A stretch of 10,002 nt of DNA, from contig JANBPT010001363.1 of NCBI GenBank assembly GCA_027575765.1, positions 1-10,002 on the forward strand. Reading direction: 5' to 3'. This DNA is from Tieghemiomyces parasiticus (lineage: Eukaryota > Kickxellomycota > Dimargaritomycetes > Dimargaritales > Dimargaritaceae). How positions within the stretch are numbered: position 1 is the first letter of the stretch; every line of letters starts with the position of its first letter. The notes beneath the pieces are model-generated. The model saw only the letters and a program-made list of their open reading frames with translations. It searched no databases and had not been told where the DNA came from. The position numbers and the translations under genes were made by a program. Of the stretch, positions 1 through 8,255 are shown in pieces.

Positions 1-1
1 T

Positions 2-433
2 GCAACTGACCCTGAATGAGGAGAAAAATAGTGGGGTGACGATGAAACCCCCGCATGCGGAGAAGGAGATTGCCCGGCCGGCACGAGTTACACCAAAAGC
101 AACGAATTTGCTGGCCTTGTAGGGCCCGGGCAGATCAGCCACCCCCCATCCAGGCCAGCTGGCAGCGCCGTAGGCCTTGGCCAGGGATTGTCCGTCCGTG
201 CCAATGGCCCGAGAGGACTCGGCTGCTGAGCCCGCAGGCAGCACTTTGGATCGATATCGCCAAGCCCTACGGATAGACGCAGGCCTGGGACCGAGGCGCA
301 GGAGCACAGGGATAGGGGCGGCAGAAAGAGGGCGGCCGGGCTGCAGCGAGAACAATAGCCGTGTTGAAGAAGGCCCCCCGTCTTGCATCGCCACCCTCTT
401 TGGCGGGCGATGGGAGGGGGGGGGGGTTCGGCA
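2..433 (-). other. Open reading frame running off the left edge, unassigned
   Basis: On the minus strand the frame after the TGA at 436-434 stays open for about 144 codons to the window edge, with an in-frame ATG at 388. The lower part reads plausibly as protein, for example GPYKASKFVAFG, with AAG/TAC/GCC codon choices. A pyrimidine-rich acceptor-like site (TTTTTCTCCTCATTCAG, AG at 13-12) lies at the edge, so an intron may end there; a weak donor-like GTGTAA precedes it. The YKASK string resembles the Y-x-x-x-K of short-chain dehydrogenases, but no Rossmann glycine motif or NNAG is visible upstream, so I do not assign that family. The stretch is GC-rich, and the plus strand also has an open frame (about 174-482) that looks protein-like, so strand and coding status remain undecided. 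Confidence 0.2.
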
Positions 434-1215
434 TCAGGAGGGCGCGCTGGCGGGACGTTGCTTGAAGGAACGGGTTGGCTAGAAGCACAAATGCAATGTA
501 TCGTCCTAAAGGGAGGAAAGGAGACAGGCGGAAAGGCGGCATTCCGGAATTCCCTACGCACAGGCGCGCGTCAGGAGGAGGCTGCCGATTCAAACTGGCG
601 GGTGGCAGCCGTGGGAAGGCCAATGGACCTGTGCCTCGTCACTGCCTCCTTTCCAGCTGTTCCAAACGGGTCAAATGGGCCTGCCTGCCTACCGGCCACG
701 CTGGCACACCGACCTCCTCTACACGGCCCGCGCTTTATTATCAGGTCATGGACAATACCGGCGGGCGGAGGCGGGGCGCCAAAGGGGGCGGCCGGCCAGA
801 AGGACGCAGCCCGCCCCCCTTCCGCCGCCCTCTTCCCTCGCACCTGGGGCCGCCGCCATTGGGAATCGTGGCTTCATCCCGGCCGGCGGCCCTGGGAGGC
901 CAGCGTAGCCGTGCCCCGAGCGTTGTGTGGCCGATACACCCGCAGCCTCGCCAGCGACCGCCCAAGCACCCATGGATGGCAGTGGCCTCACCCACCCCTT
1001 GCTCCTTTGTAAGCAGAAGCGGGCATGTAGCGACACTTGAAACCGTGTAACCGTGGCGACCAGGGACTCCTTTGGGGTCGGCCATGGCCGTTCCAATGGC
1101 CTGGCGCACCGATACCAGGGACGCTTCCGTTTAGGCCATGTCATGACGCCCGCGTGGTGATCCGGCACTTTATTGCCGCACCCATGTCTGCCTTGGGGCT
1201 TTTGGTGCGGCCCAG
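434..1215. other. GC-rich stretch without a supported gene
   Basis: Several long frames overlap on both strands here, as expected in GC-rich DNA with few stop codons. None shows a recognisable domain. A donor-like GTAAGC at 1008 on the plus strand follows a phase-0 position in one frame and could feed the exon starting at 1216, so missing 5' exons of the plus-strand gene may lie here. I could not choose among the three plus frames. Confidence 0.4.
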
Positions 1216-2666
1216 GGGCGTAGTCGTCTCGCCCCCCTGTCGATCCTCCCGAACGGCATCCGCTTGAACGCAGGTGTAGATGAAGGAGTGAGAGGGGGGT
1301 GGTGTCAAATACGATAGCATAGGCTTCGAGTGCCAATTTTTTGCTAGTAAGGCACGACAAGTTTCGGCAACGTCCCTGTCCCTTCTGCCCGGAAGAGTGA
1401 GCCAAGTCAAAGCCCAGGGCTACCGTAGCGCCTGAAGGCCAGGTCGTCATGCAGTCATCACTCGCCTACTCACCCTCAACCTGCAACTTTCTCCACAGGT
1501 CCGCTTGAGAGTCACTATTATGGATTCTGCGTAAACACCACCTCCAACAAGCAGGCAGAAGGCACAGTCGTTACCCAGGACACTGCACTGGGGCCATGTG
1601 CTACCCGGCTCACGACCGCGGTAATGGCGGATGGAAGGGCCCCCACCTTGGTCAACACTAGTGCCCAAATTTTACACCATACAGCAGGTGGTCTTGAATG
1701 GGATGTAACGGGGGAGACAGTGAGTAGGTGAGTGTTGATGACGGTGCAGTTTTCCGCAGCACCTAACCCTTGGTAACGTATTTGGCCTACGCAGCCGGCA
1801 TGCCCATTCTTACTTTCCTCACCCTCCTTCCTCCTCCTTCATTGACGTGCTTCCCCGGCTGTACCTTGCCAATGTAACGTCCCCAGCCGATAACCTGGTG
1901 GAGTATACATACCCACTTCATTGCGAATGGGACACGGAACTGGTGAAGCAGAGGCACGGGGCGGCCCTGCTCCGCCTGCAGTTGAAAGGCCGCAGACCGG
2001 GCACTGAAACTTGGTATGTGGAGTAATGTTGAGGGTGTATTACAGTGCAGAGTGGCGACAAGGGGTGTACGCAGTTCAATCGGTGCCACCCGGAGTGTAC
2101 AGTGGAGGGAGGGGGTGGCTGTTGGAGATCATTTCTGTTTGGCGCTGGTAATAATGAATCGAGAGGATGACATTACGGCCTAAAAACCGTCCCGCCAACG
2201 CCGTGAAGGCCATTGACATCAACCTGTGCACCAGCCATTTTGGGGGGGATTGAATTGGCGGCTATTACTGCTGCTTCTGCACTCTCCCCCCATACGCCCA
2301 CCCTCTCTCTACAGTTCTCTACCAGTGCCGCACCACACCGGCGCATATTTTGATGGGGAGGTATCGCTCCGGTCATGAAATCGGGAGGGAGTATACGGTC
2401 AGGTCCCTTAAACGTTAATCTCGAGGGTACATCTGGGTATCGACCACCCATCGCTGTGTAGGACGATACTGCAGCCGGCAAATGACAGCTGCCACTGTGG
2501 CGTGACTTGTGGCCAATCTACAGACAGCGAGGACGAGGAAGTCATAAACAAAGGCTGGTGTTTTCCACCTCGGCCCAAACACGGCAATGGCCGGGGCCAG
2601 TGGCTGAGGTCAAATGATAATTACAGGAGAAAAAGTTTTCCCGGAACCGTGGCTAGGATTCCATAG
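1216..2666 (+). CDS. Candidate multi-exon secreted or luminal glycoprotein gene, 5' end unresolved
   Basis: Proposed exons are 1216-1273, 1499-1727, 1795-2013, 2315-2360 and 2475-2666 (TAG stop at 2664). Introns are GTGTAG..CCACAG, GTGAGT..CGCAG (with CCTAACC upstream of the acceptor), GTATGT..TACAG and GTATCG..TGCAG, and all junctions keep phase (1, 2, 2, 0). The inferred product has four N-glycosylation sequons (NTT and NTS in exon 2, NVT in exon 3, NDS in exon 5). Its cysteines include two in exon 2, a pair around the exon 3-4 junction region and a cluster in exon 5 (SCHCGVTC, later GWCF). This suggests passage through the secretory pathway, which is inference. Exon 5 also carries an acidic stretch, DSEDEE. 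I recognise no family. No start codon or signal peptide was found: in-frame stops lie just upstream of 1146 and no AG acceptor precedes 1215 in that frame. The third intron (301 nt) could hide another exon, the first donor is weak, and exon 5 turns AT-rich after about 2605, so its end is doubtful. Confidence 0.4.
1454..1742. repeat. Imperfect inverted repeat around a candidate exon
   Basis: The left arm (1454-1473, GTCATCACTCGCCTACTCAC) matches the reverse complement of the right arm (1720-1742) at 19 of 20 bases with a 3-base gap. The arms are about 245 bases apart. The left arm lies just before the acceptor at 1498 and the right arm covers both GTGAGT donor-like sites at 1720 and 1728. It could be an RNA stem between splice sites, the terminal repeats of a tiny non-autonomous element, or chance. 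No target-site duplication was seen. Confidence 0.5.
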
Positions 2667-2979
2667 TGGCTAGGGAGGGGCGTGGTTTAATTAATTAATA
2701 TTAGTGCGAATCCCACCCACCGTTTCCATCACCACCAAGTCATGAAGTCCAAGCTTCCGTTTCCATTAGCCAAACACCTCACCCCCTCCTCCTCCCTGAC
2801 TACCGTGTCCTGTACCCTGTTCTGGTTGACCTGCTTTAGCGCCTGCCCGAAATGAAAGGTAGGAAGGAAAGGACGGCTGAGCCGGGCCGTCCTAACAAAG
2901 AGGTACTGGTAGACCGAAAAGGAGTCGGCTGTGCGAGTGTTCCACAGCGAGACACATAATTAAATGGAACGATTGCTAT

Positions 2980-3006
2980 GCACCGCAATGCCAAATAATG
3001 CGGTGC
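2980..3006. repeat. Small perfect hairpin, 8-bp stem
   Basis: GCACCGCA (2980-2987) and TGCGGTGC (2999-3006) are perfect inverted copies separated by an 11-base loop. No T-run follows on the plus strand; a G-run does. The function is unknown and chance is possible at this length. Confidence 0.6.
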
Positions 3007-3786
3007 CGGGGGGAGGGGGGGTGAAGGAAGGTCGGTAGGTAGGGGGGCGTGGAGGGGAAGGGTTTCAACCGAGGAGGAAGCCAGGGGAGGGGCTGATTCC
3101 TTCTTCAAATGGCGATGACGAGTCATTTGGTAGCGTATTCAGGGGGAGGGGGCGGGAGAAGGGATGGCTACGCGCCTCTCTACGCAGAAGGGAGTGGAGG
3201 AGGAGAGGTCGGTTGGAAAACGGCGTCGGAGTTCGTGACTATTTAGAGTTGACCGCTGATTGAGTGACTTGGCCTCGTCGGGGACGACTTGATACGCCAG
3301 TCTGCGGTATCTAGCTGCCGCCCATTACCAACCAGTTTGTAACTCGGGTGAAGAGGAGGGAGGAAGAGAGGGAGTGGATCCTGCCCTCTCCATACTTGGC
3401 TCGACAAGCCACTCAACGTCTCTCGGTTTATTATCGGGTTTTAGCCTTACAGGATTCTAAACCATGGCAATGGTGCCCACCTTGGTTGATCCGTCTACCA
3501 TATAACCCACTTGAGCATATCATTCGGGGACTTCCTAATGCTGACATCCGTCAGCCACACCTAGCTTTATCATTGCCTCATCTCCGCACTCTATCTTCCA
3601 ACCCGATACAGCAAACCGGTTGGCTTTTCCTTGCTCCCAAGTAAATCACCACGCCCCTCCCCATCTAACCAGTGTACATTTCGGAACCAAGACCAAGCCA
3701 TCCATTCCGGTTGGAGACTATCGGTCAAGACACTGTATCTCCCCCCCCCTCCCTCAATGGCCGACTGGCCATGGTTCCTAACAAGG

Positions 3787-3807
3787 CTCTCTCTCTCTCT
3801 CTCTCTC
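3787..3807. repeat. (CT)10 microsatellite
   Basis: Ten CT units plus a final C lie inside a pyrimidine-rich stretch. It is a slippage-prone site, so any reading frame drawn across it is uncertain. Confidence 0.95.
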
Positions 3808-3977
3808 CCCGCACACCTACATTACAATCTCTTCTGGAAGACCATTCTGGTCTACTTCCGTCTTAACACCACAATTAACCGGTCTCCATCACGGTCCCAG
3901 TCACCACTTCACACTGTTTTCGACCTACCCACTCCTGACGCTTTCACTCTTCTTCTAATGCCCCCCGTCCTGGCCAG

Positions 3978-4157
3978 CTAGTGGCTACCTCAGTCATACC
4001 GGTGGAAACTGAATTGTCACAATATGTAGACGTCGATCATTACCAAACCCGTTGTTCTGAAACTTGGTTACTTGAGGTGTATTTTCCCGGGTCCACAACG
4101 ATCGTTAGTACTTTGTCTGTAATATTTGGGCTTATTCTCCTAAGGAGAGGGATGTGA
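3978..4157 (+). CDS. Possible terminal exon with a C-terminal membrane helix
   Basis: A plus-strand frame is open from 3939 to the TGA at 4155-4157. An acceptor-like CCCCGTCCTGGCCAG (AG at 3976-3977) would start the exon in phase 0, and two further AGs (3980-3981, 3992-3993) would start it in phase 1. The encoded stretch ends with a hydrophobic segment, about STTIVSTLSVIFGLILL, then a short basic tail RRGM. This looks like a single C-terminal transmembrane helix or, less likely, a GPI-anchor signal. The segment before it is polar with one cysteine. Codon use is less G/C-biased than in the recognised genes. The upstream exons are not identified; a link to the candidate glycoprotein gene on the same strand is conceivable but unproven. 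Confidence 0.22.
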   Translation, partial: LVATSVIPVETELSQYVDVDHYQTRCSETWLLEVYFPGSTTIVSTLSVIFGLILLRRGM

Positions 4158-4722
4158 GTGGCTGCTTTAAAGATATGTAGTTGCGAGATCACCACCTTCC
4201 TCCTCAACAGACTCATCCATAGTTGTTTATAGAGTAAGTTCCTATGTTAGGGCAAACCAAAGCTATCTCCGAGACCGGGGTACTTTTTTTTTTAGAGATT
4301 GGGAGGGGGGGTGGTTATTATTATGGTACAGGATTTCGCGACAGCCAGGCGGTCAAGGGTGACGGGCTGGACGGGCATGTAAAGGCCATGACATGGTCGG
4401 GGTTCCGAGCCTGGGAATCTATAAATATGTTTCATAGGTATGGCTGCTTCCGAATACCAAAAGGTAGAAAATGGCAACCGCAACAGCACCATAGGGGGAG
4501 GGGGCAGCCCCCCCCCCCCGGATGCCTCTCGGTGCCAAGTGACGATGGCTTAATTCTTCCACGAAAAGAACTGGCTCTTTTTTGCGAATAAAGACCTAAA
4601 ACGGGAATGGGAACAGCGATGATTGGCCCGTGTTTGATAACCACCGGCCAGGGTGCGGGGGTGTGAGGTAGAGGGGGGGAAGGACGAGGTAAGCAAAGAC
4701 GGGGTCATCAGTAGGAAATAGG
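4158..4722. other. Gene-poor stretch, 3' flank of ATG29
   Basis: Nothing here looks coding. It holds a C-run (4508-4519), a T-run, a TATAAATA string at 4420 with no gene positioned to use it, and short chance frames. It probably carries the 3' UTR of the minus-strand ATG29 gene at its right end. On that strand a TTTATTCG followed by an A-run lies about 130 bases past the stop codon. Confidence 0.4.
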
Positions 4723-7700
4723 TCAGTAACGCAGTATGGAGGCCATAGTCGATAGACGCCTTTCATGAGTTCAGCAACATCCCCGGCTTAACGTGCACTC
4801 CTATAGTTTTCTAATGGGTAGAAGAGGGTACAGATCTGTCCGGTTCGAAAAATGGTCAGGCTGGCTCATGATTTACGCCCTACCGAGTGATAAGAATCAC
4901 CACTTACATTCGAGAGCCCACCCGCGACATGAGCGCGTCGACCATAGCAGACTGCGTCACGGACGAGTCTGACAGGTCACTAAACGACGAGTAACCCGAC
5001 ATGTTTGAGGAGGACAATGAAGAGGCTATGCATGGAGTTAAAGGCGGCGGAGTGATACACAGATCAGGTGTGTGCGTGTGTGTGTGTGAGGGGGGGGGGA
5101 GACAGAAGAGCGAGAATGGAAATGGTTAGTCACGCGTCTGGCATTCGAAGGAGGAGGAGGGGGGTGGCGGTGGCCCGAAAATCCCAGAGCCTCCCCCCTC
5201 CCCGTTTGGGGGTTATGGTTGCAGCTAGCCTCTCTACAGCTGAACAAACAGGTTCATACAAACCATATCTGTGTCAAAAAGCTTATAGAAACCGAGGTAG
5301 TTCTACACCAAAAAACCAAAAGAAAAACAACCACCCCGGAGCAACACCGTACATCGGCATGGTGATGGAAACACCGAGTAGGGGCGGTAAGTACTGCCAG
5401 AAATTACATTGGGCGGCCGAGGTAGGGGCGGACACCGACACGGTGGAAACGCCGGTGACGGGCACGGCGGTGACGGTGGATGGGGCCGAGCCAGCGCCCA
5501 GGACCGATACCGGGAAGGCTGACGCGGCAACCAGAAAGGGTGGGCGGGTGGACGAGCTGAGCCGTGTCAAAGAGCGGCCTAGATCGGTAGCGGGCATCCC
5601 CTCGGCCACGGCGACGGCCTGGTAGTGAGGATCGGGGTTGGAAGCCCTGCTATCGAACAGCGGACGACGCTCGGCTGCTCCAGGCAAAGAAGGGCTTTGT
5701 AGAGATGGCTGGTTTCGCAGACTCGAGCGAGATGAAGCAGCTAGGGCGGAAACGGGTGACAGCGAAGCGGGCTCAGTTAGGCAGGGACATGGTGGTGTAA
5801 GAAGTAAGTGAGGGGGGGCGGTATCTGCCCGCATAGGAGACGCCCAATCACTTTGGAAAAGGGGATAGCCAAATGTAAAGGGTCCTACCTCGCCTGATGT
5901 GACTGGGTAGAGTAGGCGGCGTTTGACCGGTCATTAGATTAAGCTGGGTAAACGGCGTGGTCGCTAGGCGGTCCTGAGTGGCCTCGAAGAGGATAGACGC
6001 TAAAAGGCAGGTTGCCGGGTAGGGGGGAGGGTAAAATGAAGCTTATCAAAAACGTGTTAAAGGAGAGCCGCACCTGATTATCGGTTGGTTCCTAATACCA
6101 AGACTAGAATACGAGGTGAAGGGGGGACGGATGACGGAAGTTACCTAAATCGGTACCATTGGAGGAGCTGTGGAGCACCGGAACGGGTGCGGTCTGGGCG
6201 GATTCCATGGACCCTGTAGCTAGCCTCGTCACCGCTGCGACCGACACCTCTGCATGATTATGCAGTATACTGCTGCTTGGAGAGGCGTTGACTGGCGAAC
6301 CCAGATGGGGACAGCGTGGCGATACGGACTGGGTCCGCGGACTGGTCATGGAGGTCGATGCGGTCATGGGCATGGAGGCGGCCAAGGCGGCCGACGCCGA
6401 CAGTGCGGCCGAGCGGAGGGATGAACGCGAGGTATGGCCGCCAGTTCCTGCGGAGGCTCGGCCAAAGATAACTGAGTCCTGTAGCCGCCCCGTGCCGCTT
6501 TGGGCAAGCGAGTCACCCGAGGAGATTGGGAGTAGACTGCTGGCACGGGACATCTGGGGCATCGACTCTACACTGGCCACACCCACTGAGGCCAAGTGAG
6601 GCAAAGAACGGTATGATTTTTTTAAAAAAAGATAATCATAATAATTGTTATAATATTAATGAAAAATGGAGTGAGCGTCGGGAGAGCGGGGTATTGTATA
6701 AGGTGAAGCTGATAGCCAACCTTAGGCGAGAGTAGAAGATACCTAAGGTGGCTGGCAAATCTAGATGTAAACTTACCGTGGGCGAGGTGGTGGGATACAC
6801 CGGATGCCGATAAGGGCTCCTCCTGCTCTGACTCCGATTCCGAGTAAGGTGCCGGCGGTGTAGCATTGCGCTGCGCCAGAGTGGAAGGGTCTGTAGAGAG
6901 CGGTTGGGAACCGCGACTCCGGCCAGTGACAGACGAAGATGACGCCCCTAGCTGCCTTGGTAAACGCAAGTGGGTGCTAGGTGCCCGCGACGATGGGTTG
7001 TCGGTGATCTGGTCCGGATCATTGCCGTCGTGTCTACTTGATAACCGTAGATGCGAGACCCGGGATGCGGAAGCCTCCTGTGGAGGCCCGGTGAGTCCGG
7101 AATCGACGACCGGGGTGACAGGGTTGGCCGTGGGCTCGTGGATCAAGAGCTGTTTCTTGAGTTGCTGGATCTGGTGCTCGTAGAGAAAGGTCGAATATCG
7201 TAGCAATTCTGGAATAGGTACGCCCAACTGGCGCGAGATGGTTTCCCCTGTAATAAAAGGAACCGGTTGCGACGGTCAAAGTTAGGGAGCTGTGGTTTAG
7301 CTCAGACAGCAGGAGCCATGCTTAGTGGGGCTAATGGCAGTATCTTCTTGGAGACGCCTTAATATCGACGGTGGCCACTGGCGGCTATGAGGGCATGACG
7401 GAACTTACAATCAAGGTTATCACGAGACTGCTGGTTAAGGTGGTGCCACAGAGCCTTCTGACGGGCCTTGGTCCATACGACCTATGGGAATGATGAGGGG
7501 AGGGGGGAATGGTTCGCACATCTCGTTACAGTGGTTATCAAATTTAAATAAAGGAGGCTAACCAAGCCCGTACCAGGTTAAAAAAGGCATCTCGAAGGTG
7601 CTCTGTCACTGGATACCAAGGCTTGTAGCCTGTTACAAGGTATTATTGGAGGGGGGAGATAAAGAAAACCACGCGGTGCTTCGAGAATACCTACCTCGGT

Positions 7701-7868
7701 TGGCTCGACAAAGTTTTTGGGCCGGGGCCACGGGACGTGCACGACAATGTGGATGGGGCGCTCGCGTGGAGGTAAAGCTGTCCAGCCGGACTGGCTGAAG
7801 CCGCCCTCATCTACCGGGCTGCGGAGCTCCGACAGCATGTGGCCGGGGAAGCCAGCGGCGTTCTGCAT
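4723..7868 (-). CDS. ATG29: Autophagy-related protein 29 (Atg29), eight exons
   Basis: Atg29 joins Atg17 and Atg31 in the scaffold that starts autophagosome formation at the phagophore assembly site. Exons, in order: 7868-7695, 7481-7409, 7247-6777, 6585-6145, 5999-5889, 5740-5408, 5025-4908, 4759-4723, giving about 585 residues. The Atg29 N-terminal domain spans about residues 39-118 over exons 1-3: HVPWPRPKNFVEP, then VVWTKARQKALW, then LDWETISRQLGVPIPELLR and STFLYEHQIQQL. This matches the family pattern (PRP..FV.P, LW, IDW, VP..LL, LYE). The middle (about 120-535) is Ser/Pro/Ala-rich and probably disordered. Exon 7 carries FSDLSDSSVTQSA (about 549-561), like the C-terminal motif I recall from filamentous-fungal Atg29, and exon 8 ends STMASILRY, like the usual STxSxALRxRY end. 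ATG at 7868 is the first in-frame start; ATG at 7838 is an alternative. Exons 1-3 and 7 are firm; the intron 5 acceptor, the exon 6 donor (GTAATT) and exon 8 (AAAG acceptor) are less certain. The protein is longer than yeast Atg29 (213 residues). Confidence 0.88.
5068..5099. repeat. (GT)n tract followed by a ten-G run
   Basis: An almost perfect GT repeat (one GC unit) at 5068-5088 is followed by G at 5090-5099. It lies within the proposed intron 6 of ATG29, where the transcript would read C-run then CA repeat, about 40 bases upstream of the exon 7 acceptor. CA-rich intronic repeats near acceptors can affect splicing in other eukaryotes; no effect is shown here. Confidence 0.9.
5741..5888 (-). 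other. ATG29 intron 5 with two in-phase acceptors
   Basis: The donor is GAG|GTAGGA at 5888. The preferred acceptor is TTTCCGCCCTAG (AG at 5742-5741), preceded by a CTAAC branch-point-like site and a pyrimidine tract, giving a 148-nt intron like its neighbours. A second acceptor, GCGGGCAG (AG at 5826-5825), is also in phase 1 and would give a 64-nt intron and 28 extra residues. Both keep the frame open. Confidence 0.5.
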
Positions 7869-7898
7869 GGGGGGGAGGAGGGAGGGGAGGGGAGGGAG
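7869..7898 (+). other. G-rich tract touching the ATG29 start codon
   Basis: Seven Gs, then runs of 2, 3, 4, 4 and 3 Gs separated by single As, fit a G-quadruplex pattern on the plus (template) strand. The ATG29 transcript would have a C/U-rich segment directly before its AUG. Pyrimidine tracts near start sites are common in fungal promoters, so the tract may act as DNA structure or simply as a promoter tract. Confidence 0.6.
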
Positions 7899-8220
7899 CT
7901 AGGTGGCGGGGTTGGGTGTGAATGAGTAGTGCCTTTAACGTGTGGTCAAATGTAAGAGCAATGTGGGCAATTCGGGAACCAGGAAACAGCAGTATAGGAC
8001 CGGCGGAAATGTAGCGACCATGCCTCCGGTGATAAAATGGGAGAGGGGAGCATGAGAGCGACCTCTCCTCCCGGACACTAGACATGCGGAACGCGCAAAG
8101 TCTCAAGCGCGGGCCTCCAAGCACAGTGCGTCACGCGGCACAACCACCAGGTTTTCAATGCCCCACCCTCTGCACGCGCTAAAGCCACCCGTCAAGGGCT
8201 CTACGGCTTCCACTCCAGCC

Positions 8221-8255
8221 TTTATAGGCACCCGTGTCCCTGGCACACCAATTGG
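8221..8255 (-). promoter_or_regulatory. CCAAT and TATA-like elements, possible ATG29 promoter
   Basis: On the minus strand a palindromic CCAATTGG (8255-8248) is followed 21 bases later by TATAAA (8226-8221), the order expected for a promoter firing toward ATG29. The start codon lies about 350 bases further on, implying a long leader or a leader intron. The CCAAT box is palindromic and could serve either gene. Confidence 0.3.

Larger units (their letters stand above)
2667..3977. other. Stretch with no supported gene: G-run, C-run and CT-rich DNA
   Basis: The first part has an AT-rich patch (TTAATTAATTAATATTA, near 2688) and a purine-rich G-run segment at about 3003-3100. From about 3560 to 3990 the plus strand is strongly pyrimidine-rich, so open frames there say little because stop codons need purines. 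Small frames such as 2742-2855 (37 residues, signal-peptide-like) exist, but I cannot tie them to a gene. Exons of a plus-strand gene ending at 4157 may be hidden in the 3340-3940 part. Confidence 0.4.

Noticed and set aside
383..1450. Several overlapping long frames on both strands (for example 383-1012 plus, 475-1050 plus, 746-1450 minus).
   Set aside because: GC-rich DNA with few stops gives all frames length; none has a recognisable domain, and the compositions (Arg/Gly/Pro-rich) look like by-products.
2014..2045. A possible 32-nt intron (GTATGT..TACAG) ending at 2045 instead of 2314.
   Set aside because: It is far shorter than the other introns here; the acceptor at 2314 has a stronger pyrimidine tract and leads to exons that connect in phase.
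2742..2855. A 37-residue frame starting MKSKLPFPLA with a hydrophobic, signal-peptide-like centre.
   Set aside because: It is too short, the stop follows at once, and no good donor or downstream exon was found.
3348..3981. Long plus-strand frames through the pyrimidine-rich stretch.
   Set aside because: CT-rich DNA lacks stop codons by composition, and the (CT)10 and C-runs make any frame unreliable.
4838..4856. A GGTTCGAA string like a tRNA B box.
   Set aside because: It lacks the rest of the T-arm and any acceptor or anticodon stem, and it falls in ATG29 intron 7.
5283..5407. Continuation of the ATG29 exon 6 frame to its own stop at 5283.
   Set aside because: It would drop the conserved C-terminal motif of exon 7 and end in a Phe/Trp-rich run unlike the rest of the protein.
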